This document shows positions 8,927 to 20,716 of a stretch of DNA of 64,000 nt, one piece after another. A program made the translations under genes and the position numbers. Numbering within the stretch: the first letter of the stretch is position 1; each line of letters begins with the position of its first letter. Origin of the DNA: Brachionus rotundiformis (lineage: Eukaryota; Rotifera; Eurotatoria; Ploima; Brachionidae); the NCBI GenBank assembly GCA_016802295.1, contig JAESIW010000162.1:731739-795738 (forward strand), read 5' to 3'. The notes beneath the pieces are model-generated. The model had not been told where the DNA came from and ran no database searches. It worked only from the letters and a program-made list of their open reading frames with translations.

Positions 8927-11535
8927 TCATTTAGACAAATTTTTTAAAAAATTACTATTCTCATTTAATAAATTCCTAATTGATGTCAATTTCTCCACAT
9001 TCATGGAATCGTGGTCGTTTTCTTTAATTTTTTCAACTTTTTCCACTGAGCTATTGAATTTTTTCAATTTTCTTAAATAAGAATCCAAAGTGGAATAGTC
9101 AAAATTTTCGTCATGGTCTTCATGTACTTTTTTCCCACCAGTCTCTTCCGCTCCATTAATCACTTTGTTTCCTAGTAACCAATTTATCCATTGGTCCAAA
9201 AAATTGGTATACTTTTCAAAAAACTCATTGGAACTTCTCTGCCCCAAGCACAACTCATGCTCACTATAATCTGGCAAAAATAATGAACAAAATGACTGCT
9301 GAATGTCACCATTTAAATAATTGTTTAATGACACTTCATTCATGAACAACTTGACCCTGTCAACAAAATTGATGGTGACACAATCGTTCCTAAGCAGCTT
9401 AAAATGTCCCACATCTTTGATAAAAAATTGTTTTTTTATGTTCATGTTAATTGATTCAAAATCAAGGGACACATTTTTGGACAATGATTCATTTTGAGCT
9501 GTGCTGGTATTCATTTGGCGCTGTTTTTCAAGCAGATCATCAATTATCTTACTTGGCTCGATCTCCTCTATTCTCCTATTAATATAACAACTGGTAAAAT
9601 TAGAAATGCATTTTATGGAATCGATTCGCTTTAGCAGTATGTTGGAATAGTTTAGAGTCTTTTGAATGTAGGTCTTGAATGCAGGTATATTTTCAACAGA
9701 TATCTTTATCTCATCCACATCGGCCTGAATTAATAAAAATTAAAAAAAATTTATCTATTGTTAAATATCGGCTTACAGTGCGTCTATTCAACGAGTAGCA
9801 GGTATAGTACCTGCCATTGCTGCAGTCGGATATTAGGTAATCCTGAAACGACTCCAATTGTGACTCATCTAAATGACTTTCATGTGCACTTTGGTCAATC
9901 ATTCTATCTTTCTTGGTCACAGGTGTTAATATTTCAATCGATTTTGTCTTATAAAAAAGTCTAATAAAATTAATTTTAAAAATTTTCATCTAATGTATTT
10001 TAGAATAAATAAAAAAAATATTTAATCAAAACAAAATTATTTTATTTATTTTGATTAGGGTTTCTAATAATTTAAACAACTCTAAGATGATTTGATAAAT
10101 TTCATAAATCTCCAAAAGCAGTTTGGTATATTTGGTACAATTGAACAGGGCAATAAAAACAAAAACTGGTTCTGTAAAAGCAACATGGTCCAACATTGAT
10201 GGTTGCACCAGCTTTTAAAACCTACTAAGTTCCTGCAAAATGCACTACACTCAAATACATTAAAATCTAGCTTATTCTTAGTTTATAGAGTTTTACATAA
10301 TATCCAACATCTACAGAATCAATTTATAACTTTTATAAGAAAAATTATAAAATTTTTTAACATTATTTTGTTCTGTTTTATTGTACCAAATTTCATAAAA
10401 CTTTAATGGATGGTTTTTTAGTAACCAAGACCAAATAATATAGAAATATGCTTTATAAAAAATTCAAAATTTTACAAAATTTTTATAATTAGAATTAATA
10501 AAAATAATATATCTTTTTTAAAAAAAATTTAAATAAACTTGATGACTTTAAATTGACCAAAATACTTAAAAACAGTCAAATTATGATAAATTCAAGTCTG
10601 TACTAAGTTTATTTCTTAAATAATTTGATAAAAAAATTCGTAAATTTTAAAAATTTTGCTCACTTGTACCAAGTTTGATTCAAATAGATAACCTTTGGCT
10701 CGCTCAAAGTCTCTATTTTGTCAAATCGATGCAAATGAGTCGACTGGCAAGATAGTGGCATAGCTTCGTCTAGCTTAACGCTAAAAAAATCAGACTTATC
10801 TCCGTCATAACCATTTTCAACCAAGCCAACCATTGCTCTGTAAACATTTTGCCATATTTTTGGTACACATCCAATGCTAAACTCTTGCTCATTCCAAGTA
10901 TATTTATACAAATGCTTGGATACATAGGCTGGCTTGTTTTTGTTTATCTTCAGAATAGTATTGTTTATATCACACTTTTGTTCAAACTCATCATCTACCG
11001 ATTTTGGTATCTTTACTGGATATTTGACCACAACTATTCGTTTATTAAAATGTAGCCTAAATTCGGCATTTTTGCACATTGACTTCCATACATAAAAAAA
11101 GCTGTGATAATCTTTTTCCACTGGAGAGCTCATCTTTAGACTCATTTCCCTCACATCCCACTTAACCTCAACCAAATTTTCTGAGGACATCTAAATATTA
11201 AGCCATTAATAAATTAATTTTGACCAAATGAAACCAATGTCTACCCAGAAGCCATTTTGCATGCTCTCGGTCAACAAAGGCGAAATAAAAGGCCTGCTGT
11301 CACAGAACTTGTTCCTAAATGCGAGCACATTTTGAAGCTTGGTAGCAAACATGCTCAATGGATAAGCAGTCCGGTATTTGAAGCTGCTTTGCATTGTGTT
11401 TTCATTGTCAAAAGTGCTGTACAAAAACTCAGATCCACATGGCGAGATTATAATTCGGCTATTTACTTCATTCTGGCTGAAATGAGCCTCACAGCTATTG
11501 TCCAAATAAATGACCATGTATTTAATCTCATCCAT
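8927..11535 (-). CDS. C5orf34 homologue (conserved animal protein of unknown function)
   Basis: Four exons, 11535-11245, 11190-10664, 9960-9777 and 9724-8927, join in frame to 1800 nt, 599 residues; human C5orf34 is about 640. The N terminus contains SPCGSEFLY near residue 32, then LAFRNKF and a following EVKWDV, in the order and spacing I recall for the human protein. The middle has PLSCQSTHLHR (human PLSC..PHLHRW), then WYK and SIEI; the C-terminal third aligns loosely. I know of no established molecular function. The third intron boundary pair (10663-9961, about 700 bp) is long for this genome and holds a possible inverted-end element at about 10126-10395. The start at 11535 is 166 bp from the ARV1 start on the other strand, so a shared promoter is likely. 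Confidence 0.82.
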
Positions 11536-11701
11536 TTTTTTCCCAATTAATATAATTCAAAAATAAAATGAGCAAATTTTCTTATTTTCCATGACAACTG
11601 TTTTTCAAGTCCATCCAGCAATACAGCCAGTAGCATCAAATTTTAATAAATTAAAAATAAAAAATGCAAATTAAATTTTGAATAATTAGATTAATTTTAA
11701 A
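11536..11701. promoter_or_regulatory. Shared promoter region of C5orf34 homologue and ARV1
   Basis: Only 166 bp separate the two divergent start codons, so both transcription starts must lie within or very near it. No clear TATA box is visible. Confidence 0.45.
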
Positions 11702-12478
11702 ATGAGTGAACATTTGGTTTGCATAGAATGTTTTAGACAGATAAATTCTATTTTTAAAATTTATTCGGACGGTTTCAAGGATTTAAGTGAATGTGTAATA
11801 AGTTAAAACAGTTTAGTTAATTTTATTAAATTAATAAAATTAAAAATTAATAGCCAAGATGTCACAAAGTGGTTGATTTATATGTAGAATGCGAGCCATC
11901 AGTGGTCATAATAGATCTGATCTTGTTCAAAGAAAAGGCCTATCGCCACATCCTTTTCAACCATAAATTCAAATCGGTGGTATTGGTCAAATTTTTGGTC
12001 GCTTTTTTGCTCTGCGATGCCTACCTGTATTGGTTTAATAAAAAAAATCGCCAATATGAGAGTATAAGATCGAATGACCATCTTCTATTCTATGAACTAG
12101 AATGGAACTTTTATTACATGTTGCTGAGAGCGTTTATAAGTAAATTTTTTGAAGCTAAGATTGGTCTAAACTAGCCTTTGGTTTAAAGATTTTTTGATAT
12201 ATTCTTGTCTAATAGTGTCTTTGAGTGTGTTTGGCCAAGTTTCGCCAAAAAATGTTGCCAGTCAGGCGATCAAATCTTTAATTTTGAGCAGCTTTGGCAA
12301 ATTGTTTGTCTTGCCATTGGTCATATGGAACCCGAACGAAGTTTATTTTAATCTAGCATCTCTATTCACCATAGTATCAAATAGCCAAGCACTGTCAGGT
12401 ATTAATTTAAAGATTAAAATTATTTTTTCTCTGGTTAAATTCTTTTGGTTAAGTTGCCATGAGAATGAGCTGGACTAA
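11702..12478 (+). CDS. ARV1: ARV1-family lipid homeostasis protein
   Basis: Exons 11702-11794, 11854-12139 and 12189-12478 sum to 669 nt, 222 residues. The N-terminal ARV1 homology domain is clear: a zinc ribbon with CIEC at residues 7-10 and CPRC after the first splice, then DLILFKEKAYRHILFN, the family's most conserved stretch. Hydrophobic segments follow (VALLV-like stretch around VKFLVAFLLCDAYLYWF, then IYSCLIVSLSVFG, and SSFGKLFVLPLVIW matching the family's SSYGKLLLIPAVIW). ARV1 is an ER membrane protein involved in sterol and sphingolipid trafficking and GPI-anchor synthesis. It converges on UTP21 with 327 bp between stops. Confidence 0.9.
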
Positions 12479-12805
12479 GTCAAAATGGATCGTGGCATTG
12501 TCTGTCATCAATGTGAGCATATTTGATAATGTACTTCAGTTGATACTTAAAGATCACTTCCAGTAGATAATTTTCAAAAATTATTAGAAACATTGTATGA
12601 ATTGATAATAAAAAAAAGTCAGTTTATTTAGATTAAAAATTTTTTTTGGTAAAAATCTTCCATTTTTGATGTTTATTAGAGCATTGAATAAAATTTAATA
12701 GTTTATAGTTCTAACTTTATATTTATTTGTTTCTAAAGCTTTTAGAAAATAGGCAAATGAATCAAGTAAATGATTTTAAAATTTTTTATTAATTAATTAG
12801 ATAAA
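12479..12805. other. Convergent 3' intergenic region
   Basis: This separates the stops of ARV1 (+) and UTP21 (-). It is AT-rich and I see no further gene. The start (about 12479-12560) still looks codon-like but contains stops. Confidence 0.4.
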
Positions 12806-15800
12806 TTATGTTACACTCTTTAAATAGCTGACCATGCATAGATTTTTATTAAAATTCAAGTGTAAATTGGTCCATACCAAAGTTTGAACCTCTTTGATTT
12901 TTTCCAATACAGATACCAGATCGTCTTCTAGTGAGATGGTGTTTGCGTGCACCTTTAAAAATAGTGCCAAATAAGAATTGGCAAGCTCAAAGTTTTTCCT
13001 AGTTGTCATCAAGTAGAGCAAAAATTCCATGAATTTTTCCATTAACTCTACACTACCTCCCATGTCTTCACTAAGCGATCTCACTTCCATGTCCAAAGCT
13101 GATGGACCCATTTTCTTTAAATCTTCCAACAACAATTCATCTTGGTAAAAAAAAAATTTATCAAAAATTTTAATTTTTTTTAAATGCCTACAATCTTGGA
13201 CATTTTTTGAATTTAGTAAATTATTTGCAAAGTCACTCAAAAATAGGTTAACACTGGTCACTTTTTGTTCATTTATTTGTTTGATTTCTTTAGCAGTTTT
13301 GAATGTAAAGCCTTGTTCATTGGAAATAGTAGGCAAAAAAAAAGGTGCCGACTTAGGCACCTTGGGTGGCTCTTTAGGTTTATTTTTTTGCTATAAAAAT
13401 AACCAAATTAGAAAAAAATATAAAATTAGAGCCGATTACTTTAATTATGTCCAAGTTTATTAAATTTTTCCATCTGGACTCTGGCAAAAGAGACAGAGTG
13501 ACCAAATCAAGGTCTATTTGTTGCGGTGAAGTGTATTTTTTATAGCTGGTGACATCGTCTTCTTCCATCTCCTCTTGCTCGGCCTGCTCTTGAGCCGTGG
13601 CGTAATCAGTGCTGGGCATTTTGATCTTTTCCTCTGGGATGTAATCTTCTGGCAATTGTTTAAGAGATACATGGGAATATAAAGTTTTGTTGGACCATAA
13701 AAAAACACCCAATTCGTTGACATGAGTGGTGGCTAGGAATTCAGACGAAGGTGACAAGCAAAGACTGGTTGGTGCTGAGTCAAATCTGAAGCAATCAATT
13801 AGTTTTCCAGATGGTATGTCCCATACTTTGATCAAACAATCCATTGAGGCAGTCAACAACCAACGTGAGTCCGAACTGAATGTCAAATCGGATATTTTGT
13901 TCGAATGACCGGCAAATCTACGCACTACTTTTTTTACATCACAGTCTAAAATCAATATGGTAAAGTCATCAGTGGCTATGGCCAGCATTCCACTCTCTCT
14001 GTGCAGCAATATACTGCTTATGCTTTCTTCTATCTGAATTGTCTCTCTACACATGACTACATTTGAATTGAGTTTTTGTTTTTCCTTAAATGGCCAAAAT
14101 TTTATTTCACCACTCTCAGAGCAAGTGATTGTGGTCAAGTTTAGAAAATCGGTGGCAACTCCGCGAACACTTGATTCATGTGCAGTCTCAGAGCCATACG
14201 AGCCTCGGTAAATACCCGACTGCATGTTGTACAAATCAACATGGCCAGATGAGTATCCAATTAGGCAAAAATTACCACAATTTGTTATTGTACAACACTT
14301 TATATTTAAAGATTAAATAAAATTTTATTTTTTAAAGTTAAATATTTTTTATACTGTAGCCACGACATCAGCGTAAAGCTTCTGATTATCTTTAAATCGT
14401 CCATGATCCATTTTGTATTTTCCCATACTTGACTTAATGATGTCCCAAGTGCTTGCCATTCTGAGATTCTCATGTACACAAATTATGCTGTCCCAATCGC
14501 TTTGTTTGGCCTCACAGGAAGCAAAGTCGACTATTGGCGGCATTTTATGCAGGTCAAGCTTGAGACCGGACTTTTTGGTCTCAATTTTGTTGAAAGATGC
14601 GCGACCAAGCGATTTATTTTTGCTCTCGTGCTCGGTAGAAAAGCAAAGCAAATTGCTGTCAAGTCCTGAGCTGAGTATTTGTTGTCCTTTTTGGTCATGG
14701 AACCTTATTCTAATAGGCGAAGCAGAGTGACCACTTCTTTGCCTCAAAAGTCTTGCAGAACCATCGCTCATGTCGAATATCCAAATTTTGACTGAGTTGT
14801 CAGCTGAAGAAGTGACCATTAGTGGCTCGAACTGCAACGATTGAAGACCGTCAACACTTGCGCTATGAGCTTCTCTCAATTGAGCCACGAGTCTTTTCTC
14901 TTCCAGATTCCAAATGGCCATGTGACCAAGGCTACTTCCACTGATCATTATTGGATTACCATCAGTGCGAAACGCAAGCGACCGAACCGGACCCCACTCT
15001 TGCACAAATGACATAATTGTCTCATCATACTTCAAGTTGTGAAGAATTATTCGGCCATTGTCCAGACCTATGCCCACCACATCTATTGCCGGAGCCTTTT
15101 TTATTTAAATTTTAATTTTTTAAGCTTATTCTTCTTAATTAATAAATTTTTAGATTTAAAGTTTTATTTGGACTAAAAATTTAAGAGATAAATAAGTAAA
15201 CCAACCTGTTTGAGAACAGTAATTGGTGAATTGAAGCTCTTGAATGAGTAAATTAGCTGCGAGGTCTTTATATTCCACAATTGCATTGATCCTTGGTCAC
15301 TTCCAAGTAAAATTTTGTTTAAATAAGTTATTGGATGAAGCATAGTGGTGATGTTAAAAGATTCTTTGGCAAAATTGAGGGTCAAATAGACCTCGGATGT
15401 TTCAATACTCCAAACCATGATGACATTATCCTCATCCAAAGAGATCAAATGGGCTCCAAATGGAAGTATAGTGACCACGTCTGATTCGTGTCCTTCAAAA
15501 ACTTTGACAATCTAAAAAATGATTTATTCTCCAAACCAAAAAGATAAATTATGTCTACCTTTCTTCCATATTTGAAAGCAAATACTTTATTTTTGGAGGA
15601 AGCGTAGATAAAGGATGCATCAGCTCCCAGACTTGTTATCTCATGTTCGAGCGAGTCGCTCACTCGAACCAGGCCCATATTTGAACATTTGTAGACATGG
15701 AAAGCCTTGCCAACCGATGTGATCACATAATTTTCCTGATGGTTTTGATTGTAGCGAACTACACATGGTATATGGTCACTGTTAACGCCAAGAGCGCGAA

Positions 15801-15834
15801 AAGCCGCGAATATTTTGGAACTTTGTTCAGGCAT
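12806..15834 (-). CDS. UTP21: UTP21/WDR36, U3 snoRNP (SSU processome) WD40 protein
   Basis: Five exons, 15834-15559, 15511-15206, 15095-14355, 14297-13440 and 13390-12806, join in frame to 2766 nt, 921 residues; human WDR36 is about 950. The first exon has FRALGVNSDHIPCVVRY, then two WD40 propellers follow, with WGPVRSLAFR, GHSNKISDLTFSSDSRWLLT and SADNSVKIW. The last exon opens KNKPKEPPKVPKSAPFF, a hallmark of the Utp21 C-terminal domain. The protein is part of UTP-B in the U3-containing small-subunit processome and acts in nucleolar 18S rRNA processing. Introns are 47-110 nt. Confidence 0.95.
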
Positions 15835-16502
15835 TTTTCAAATATTAAACTTATAAAAAGTTTTTTTTTTGTATTTTTATGAATAAATAATTATTTTGTT
15901 AACATGTGCGATTTGAATAAAAAAATTTTGATTTAAAATTTGCCTTTACTTTTTAAATTCTGATAAAATTCATAATTTAGTTTACAAAATTTTTAATTTA
16001 TTTTCTAGTTCAGAGTTAGGTGATTTATCTTTGTATATTTTCCATATTTGAATTTTGTTCTTAAATTGGCGATGGATTTGGGTTGTCCAATCTTCGATTG
16101 TATTCTTTAAAGCATCACTGTTTTCATAATTTACCAAATGATATTCTGGATCAATAAGTATTGCTATATTGGCAAATTTTGTCTTAATCTATTCCATTCT
16201 TTTCAAAAATCTTCAAATTGGTGCTTCCAAATTGTCCAGGATAATTAGAGAGATCAATCATTTAAATATGAGTTTCGGTTCTCTGAATAATTTACATAAT
16301 TGATTATGTTCAAAATAGTGGAAAATTAAAGGTATTTTTAGTATGAGACAAACACTATTTTGTTTATTTTTTATTTTAATAATTAAATTATGAGTTTATT
16401 TAATGCTTGAAAAAGCAAATATAAATAAAATTAGATAAAAAATTAAAATATATTTTTTGTTTAAGTATTTATTGTGAATTTACATGGTTTTTTGGATTCA
16501 AG
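15835..16502. other. Intergenic, with a degenerate coding-like stretch
   Basis: This lies between the divergent starts of UTP21 and the GRDP gene. On the minus strand about 16260-16000 reads as a broken frame (KTKFANIAILIDPEYHLVNY and a following Asp/Lys-rich part) with stops. It may be a dead transposase or gene fragment, but I cannot name it. The rest is AT-rich. Confidence 0.3.
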
Positions 16503-18500
16503 ATGGATGCAAATGATTTTTGGTTTGAGAGCGAATTGGGAAAAAAAGTTGATTTAACTGAGCAAACATTGTATCACTTGGAATTCCTGGAATTAATAGA
16601 TAACTCTAAAATATTCTATTCAGGTGAGACTTTGAGTCGTGCAATTTACCGCTACGAAGCTATTTGGATTCCTTTCTGCATTGAAAATGAACCAATATTG
16701 ACCAAAAATAGGAGCGAATGTTATCCACCTCTTGACATTGCTTGGGTATGGCATTGCCACTTGCTTTCCTCAAGCTACTTTAGTGATCTTAAGACCATAT
16801 TTGGAAAAATATTAGACAGTACATGCTTTGATATAAACCACATTCAACAAAAGCAAAATTTTACCAAAAAACTATGGGAAAAATTTACTAAAGTTGACTT
16901 TGATTATCAAAGTAAAAATTCAGTAGATGCAAATTTTGACTTATATGAATCAAAATTTTCATTTAAATTGAATGAGCTTAGTGCTAGGCAAAAAAAATAT
17001 TTCTACCAAGTCTCTTTACCACACTATAGATGCAGAAAATTTCTCCAAATGGCCCTAAATAGATACAAAAAATTTATTCTCCTTAAGAAAAAATATCCCA
17101 ATAAGCAACTGTTACCATGCTACGCAATAGATATTATTTGGCGAACCCATCAGCTGAATCCAAGTATTTTCCATGCAGACATGAATAGTATTTTTTGTTT
17201 GCAGAAAAGCTTTTTTTGCGATCCAATAAGTCCAAAAGTGGAAGATAAGGCTACTTGCGAACTGTGGAAAGAGACTTACAATGAAGACTTTGCCTCATTT
17301 GGATGTGTGCACCGCGGTAAAGACCCATCTGAATTGGATTTTTATCCTGGCAATAAAAGCATAAGCTTCTTTTTTGAAAAAGTGACGCATGTAGAGTTTA
17401 TGTTCGAAGTTGTTGGCAACTATGAAGGATACGAGGATTATTTGTTCGAAGCGGCAATCATATTTGACCAAGATGAGTCCAAACTTGGCGAAATATTACC
17501 AAATGATAAAATTTCCTTCTACAAAACACTCATTCTAAGTGATTATCAGCCTCATTTGACTCAAATCAAACTTACACTTAAACCAAAGTTCAATAGATTA
17601 AAAAGTTTTTTGTCAAAGAGTCCTCTGGTCAAAAATTTTAAGCTTATTTTTGTAATCGATCTGAGCGAATTGCCAACATTAAAAGAAAAATTAATATCAT
17701 TACCAATTAATTTAAATAGTGAAAATGAACTAAATTTAAAACTTGGTTTATATTTGATTTCTATTAGAAATGAGCTAAATCTTGGCTTGGTAAGATATCC
17801 ATTTAATTATATAATATACTCTGAAATTGCCAGTGATTATAAATCAGTGTTTGGTCTAAATGAATTGGGCGAGGAGCATGATCGAGTACTGAGAGCAATT
17901 CATTCTATAAAAACTGTTGTTGGTAAAATAGAGGTGTATAATGTAGAAGTCTTGCATATACCATCAATATTTTGGTCAAGTATCAAGGTATTATACGAAA
18001 ATAAGGCTGTTGTTTCAGCTCATTTAATTGATCCTATGCAGCTCCCCAGAAATGAATGGGTAGAAAATTCAGATTTTGCCCTCGATCCGTATAAAGAGAA
18101 GGCGATTCTGGTTAGAGATGGCAGGGGCGATTTTGCCATAATTAAAGGAAAATGGAAAATAAATCAAGAAACGCTATTTAGAAGTTTGATGGTGACAATT
18201 ATTTATTTGAGGAACAAAGTTAATGTAACCAAGTTTGAAATTAATAATGATTTTAAATCATTTATCATTGATACCAAGTCAGTTGAAACTTATGGAGCTG
18301 ATTTGGAAAAAGGATTGGTATGGATGAAATCAAGTGAAAGTGATTTGGAAAAATTTGAGATCAGCATAGAAAATCACTTGGCAATTGTTTTTAGTGTAAG
18401 CATTTTGTATTTTCTGGCGTGTAGAGACCAAGATTTGAGTATAAGTAGCAGCGAAGATGAAATAGGAGAAAGTGAGTATAGCAGCATTGATGAAAGTTAA
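16503..18500 (+). CDS. GRDP-like protein (DUF1399, glycine-rich domain-containing family)
   Basis: A 665-residue single-exon ORF. Two copies of the DUF1399 helical unit are visible: PPLDIAWVWHCHLLSSSYF around residues 75-95 and CYAIDIIWRTHQLNPSIF around 207-225, both with the family's W-x-x-H core. The C-terminal half is poorly conserved, Asp/Glu-rich at the end, and may include a C2-like sandwich. Family members occur in plants, fungi and animals and are poorly understood; plant GRDPs influence development and stress responses. The ATG follows an AAG context, and there is no in-frame upstream ATG. The tRNA of cassette A begins 100 bp after the stop. Confidence 0.88.
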   Translation: MDANDFWFESELGKKVDLTEQTLYHLEFLELIDNSKIFYSGETLSRAIYRYEAIWIPFCIENEPILTKNRSECYPPLDIAWVWHCHLLSSSYFSDLKTIFGKILDSTCFDINHIQQKQNFTKKLWEKFTKVDFDYQSKNSVDANFDLYESKFSFKLNELSARQKKYFYQVSLPHYRCRKFLQMALNRYKKFILLKKKYPNKQLLPCYAIDIIWRTHQLNPSIFHADMNSIFCLQKSFFCDPISPKVEDKATCELWKETYNEDFASFGCVHRGKDPSELDFYPGNKSISFFFEKVTHVEFMFEVVGNYEGYEDYLFEAAIIFDQDESKLGEILPNDKISFYKTLILSDYQPHLTQIKLTLKPKFNRLKSFLSKSPLVKNFKLIFVIDLSELPTLKEKLISLPINLNSENELNLKLGLYLISIRNELNLGLVRYPFNYIIYSEIASDYKSVFGLNELGEEHDRVLRAIHSIKTVVGKIEVYNVEVLHIPSIFWSSIKVLYENKAVVSAHLIDPMQLPRNEWVENSDFALDPYKEKAILVRDGRGDFAIIKGKWKINQETLFRSLMVTIIYLRNKVNVTKFEINNDFKSFIIDTKSVETYGADLEKGLVWMKSSESDLEKFEISIENHLAIVFSVSILYFLACRDQDLSISSSEDEIGESEYSSIDES

Positions 18501-18599
18501 GGTCTTTTAATAATTTTAATAATTTAATCTTTTAATTTTACTTTTTAATAAATTTTAAAATTTTATATAAAATAATGAAGATGATAAATTAAGAAACAA

Positions 18600-18672
18600 G
18601 CCCCCATAGCGCAGTGGATAGCGCGATGGACTTCTAATCCATAGGTCGAGGGTTCGATCCCCTCTGGGGGTG
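18600..18672 (+). tRNA. tRNA-Arg (UCU), copy 3
   Basis: Same 73-nt sequence as the other copies, followed by a run of T for termination. It is the outer tRNA of cassette A, opposite in strand to the adjacent P4. Confidence 0.95.
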
Positions 18673-18954
18673 ATTTTTTTTTAGGCGTTTTCTGATTTTA
18701 AAGTAAATTACAATGAAAAAAATATTTAATATTAAATTATAGTCTGATAGAGCATCTGATTAACTTTTGAATATTTTATTATATGTTTTGAAAATTCACA
18801 AGCTAAATTATTAATTAATATTTGAATTCATAATTTGAAAAGGAATCAGTAAAAAGGAAAAACTAAAATGAGACAAATTTTATTGATGCATCAAATTAAT
18901 TGTCAAAAATAAGATAGATGAGATTAATTGAAAATTTTAGGTGACAAAATTGGT

Positions 18955-19077
18955 CTACCACAATCCATATGAAGTTAATGGTAAGCCAGTTGAGTATGGC
19001 AAAGTGGAGAATGGATATCCAGCATATGGATAAGTACCATAGTGGTTGTAAGCACCAAGTAATCCGTAGAAAGCCAT
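18955..19077 (-). CDS. Tyr-rich 40-residue microprotein, copy P4
   Basis: Begins MAFYG, so F replaces Y at position 3; F23 and T35. Type Y promoter with reversed TATAAATA at 19149-19156, 72 bp before the start. The 3' flank has TTGATGCATCAA at about 18891-18896 and onward. Confidence 0.74.
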   Translation of the reverse strand: MAFYGLLGAYNHYGTYPYAGYPFSTLPYSTGLPLTSYGLW

Positions 19078-19485
19078 CTTGATTGTTTTATATTTTAAAT
19101 ATTTTCTTTGGAATAAATAAAATTATTTGAAGTTTTAACACATTCTTCTATTTATACTCAGCTAAAACAAAGAAGCTCACAAAAAAATGTTTATTTGATT
19201 TGATTTTTGTCAAAATTTTTAAAATAAATAAAAATTATTCTCTGATTTTATCTTTTCTTTAATTAAAAGACACTAAGAATCAAATCATCATTAAAAAATA
19301 AACACCTAAATTAATTTCATTCGAGCTTTTGTTTTATTAATTGATGTTTACTTTTTAATGAAAAATAAATAAATATTAGAGATGACTCGATTTATCTAGA
19401 AATATTTGTCTATTAGTATAAAAAGGGCTGTCAAAATTGACTTTTTAAGTTAAAGAAAATTAGAAATCAAAACAAATCAAATCAA
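19078..19485. promoter_or_regulatory. Divergent promoter between P4 and P5
   Basis: 408 bp with two TATA boxes, reversed TATAAATA at 19149-19156 toward P4 and TATAAAAA at 19417-19424 toward P5. The spacing of each box to its ATG (about 62-79 bp) is the same in every pair. Confidence 0.7.
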
Positions 19486-19608
19486 ATGGCTTACTACGGA
19501 TTACTTGGTGCTTACAACCACTTTGGTACTTATCCATATGCTGGATATCCATACTCCACCTTGCCATTCTCTACTGGCTTACCATTAACTTCATATGGAT
19601 TGTGGTAG
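19486..19608 (+). CDS. Tyr-rich 40-residue microprotein, copy P5
   Basis: Has F at positions 13 and 28 where most copies have Y; all such changes are Tyr to Phe, keeping an aromatic residue. Type X promoter with TATAAAAA. TTGATGCATCAATAAA lies about 60 bp past the stop and a tRNA-Arg 230 bp further. Confidence 0.74.
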   Translation: MAYYGLLGAYNHFGTYPYAGYPYSTLPFSTGLPLTSYGLW

Positions 19609-19841
19609 ACCAATATTTTTACCAGCTATTTTCAATTTATCTCATCTATCTTATTTTTTGATGCATCAATAAAATTTATCTCATATAATTGTTTTTATAT
19701 TCTTTAGAGCAAAAAGATAAACCAAAAGATTTTGTTATTATGTTTATAAATATTTATAAAAATAAGTTGAATAAATAAGCTTTAAATATTTATTATTAGA
19801 AAATACTCTCTAATTTCTTAAAACATAAAATTAGTATTGAA

Positions 19842-19914
19842 GCCCCCATAGCGCAGTGGATAGCGCGATGGACTTCTAATCCATAGGTCGAGGGTTCGAT
19901 CCCCTCTGGGGGTG
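19842..19914 (+). tRNA. tRNA-Arg (UCU), copy 4
   Basis: Full cloverleaf with anticodon TCT. It lies between P5 and the U3 gene of cassette A, the position held by copies 5 and 8 in cassettes B and C. Confidence 0.95.
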
Positions 19915-20197
19915 ATTTTTTTCTAAAGTAAAATATTTTATTTGTCTCAGAATAATATCAAATTCAACAATTTTAAATTTTTTTTTATTAAAAATCTTAT
20001 TTCAATTTATTAATGGGATATAGATTAATAAACATAAATCAATTTCTTTTTAAATAATTTTATAAAATTAATTATTTTCATCAATATTTCTTCAATAGTA
20101 TCTTTTCTTTATCAAAAAATCAATTTAAAATAAATGAATTAATATTAATTGATAAAGAATTTTATTCATTTTTTTTTCATTTTATATTTTAATAATT

Positions 20198-20425
20198 AAC
20201 CACTCGGAATGCAAACTCACCCTCAACAGCCAGACAAAAGCTGGCCGTGAACGTTCATCAATGATCGAAGGTCGAGTTTCCAAAATCTGAAAACAACCAT
20301 CAATATCGGTTTCGCGCTCAGGTGAGTCCGCTTTCACTCATCATCGTGGGTTAAAGCGTTCGGCAATGGTTAGACATTGCTCGGGCGATACATACTATAG
20401 AAATGATCCCTAAAAGTATGATCTT
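20198..20425 (-). ncRNA. U3 small nucleolar RNA, copy A
   Basis: A 228-nt match in order to the U3 landmarks: AAGATCATACTTTTAGGGATC start, box A region ATCATTTCTATAG, box B-like CTGAGCGCGAAACC, box C ATTGATGAACGTTC and the terminal ...GAGTGGTT. Human U3 is about 217 nt. Box D reads TCCGAG instead of TCTGAG, the same in all three copies. The 5' upstream 55 bp includes the conserved block GAGTTTGTGTTTAGATGAT, likely a proximal sequence element. U3 guides early 18S rRNA processing in the nucleolus, where UTP21 (encoded at 12.8-15.8 kb) also acts. Confidence 0.93.
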
Positions 20426-20716
20426 AAAGAATCACTTGCTCTTAAGCTCTTATTTATTTTTATCATCTAAACACAAACTCAAAGTATTTTTGCTCAACTT
20501 TTTTCTATTAAATATTTTTTTGGTTCAACAAAAAAACTCAAGAGTGATATCTTTTAGCAAGAATATTATTTTTTATTTTTGATTTCATTTTTTAAATAAA
20601 TTTAAAATTATTTTTATTTTTTCAATTATTCTTAATAATATTTTAGTAAGTAAATAAATAATAACAAAAAATAAACTAATTTAAATAAACTATTTTTCTT
20701 AAAGAACTGTAATTTC

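Noticed and set aside
10026..10406. Two short frames in the long intron of the C5orf34 homologue, and ends with TTTGGTACAAT in inverted orientation
   Set aside because: The frames are Ile/Leu/Phe-rich AT translation with no support. The inverted ends are too short and diverged to claim an element.
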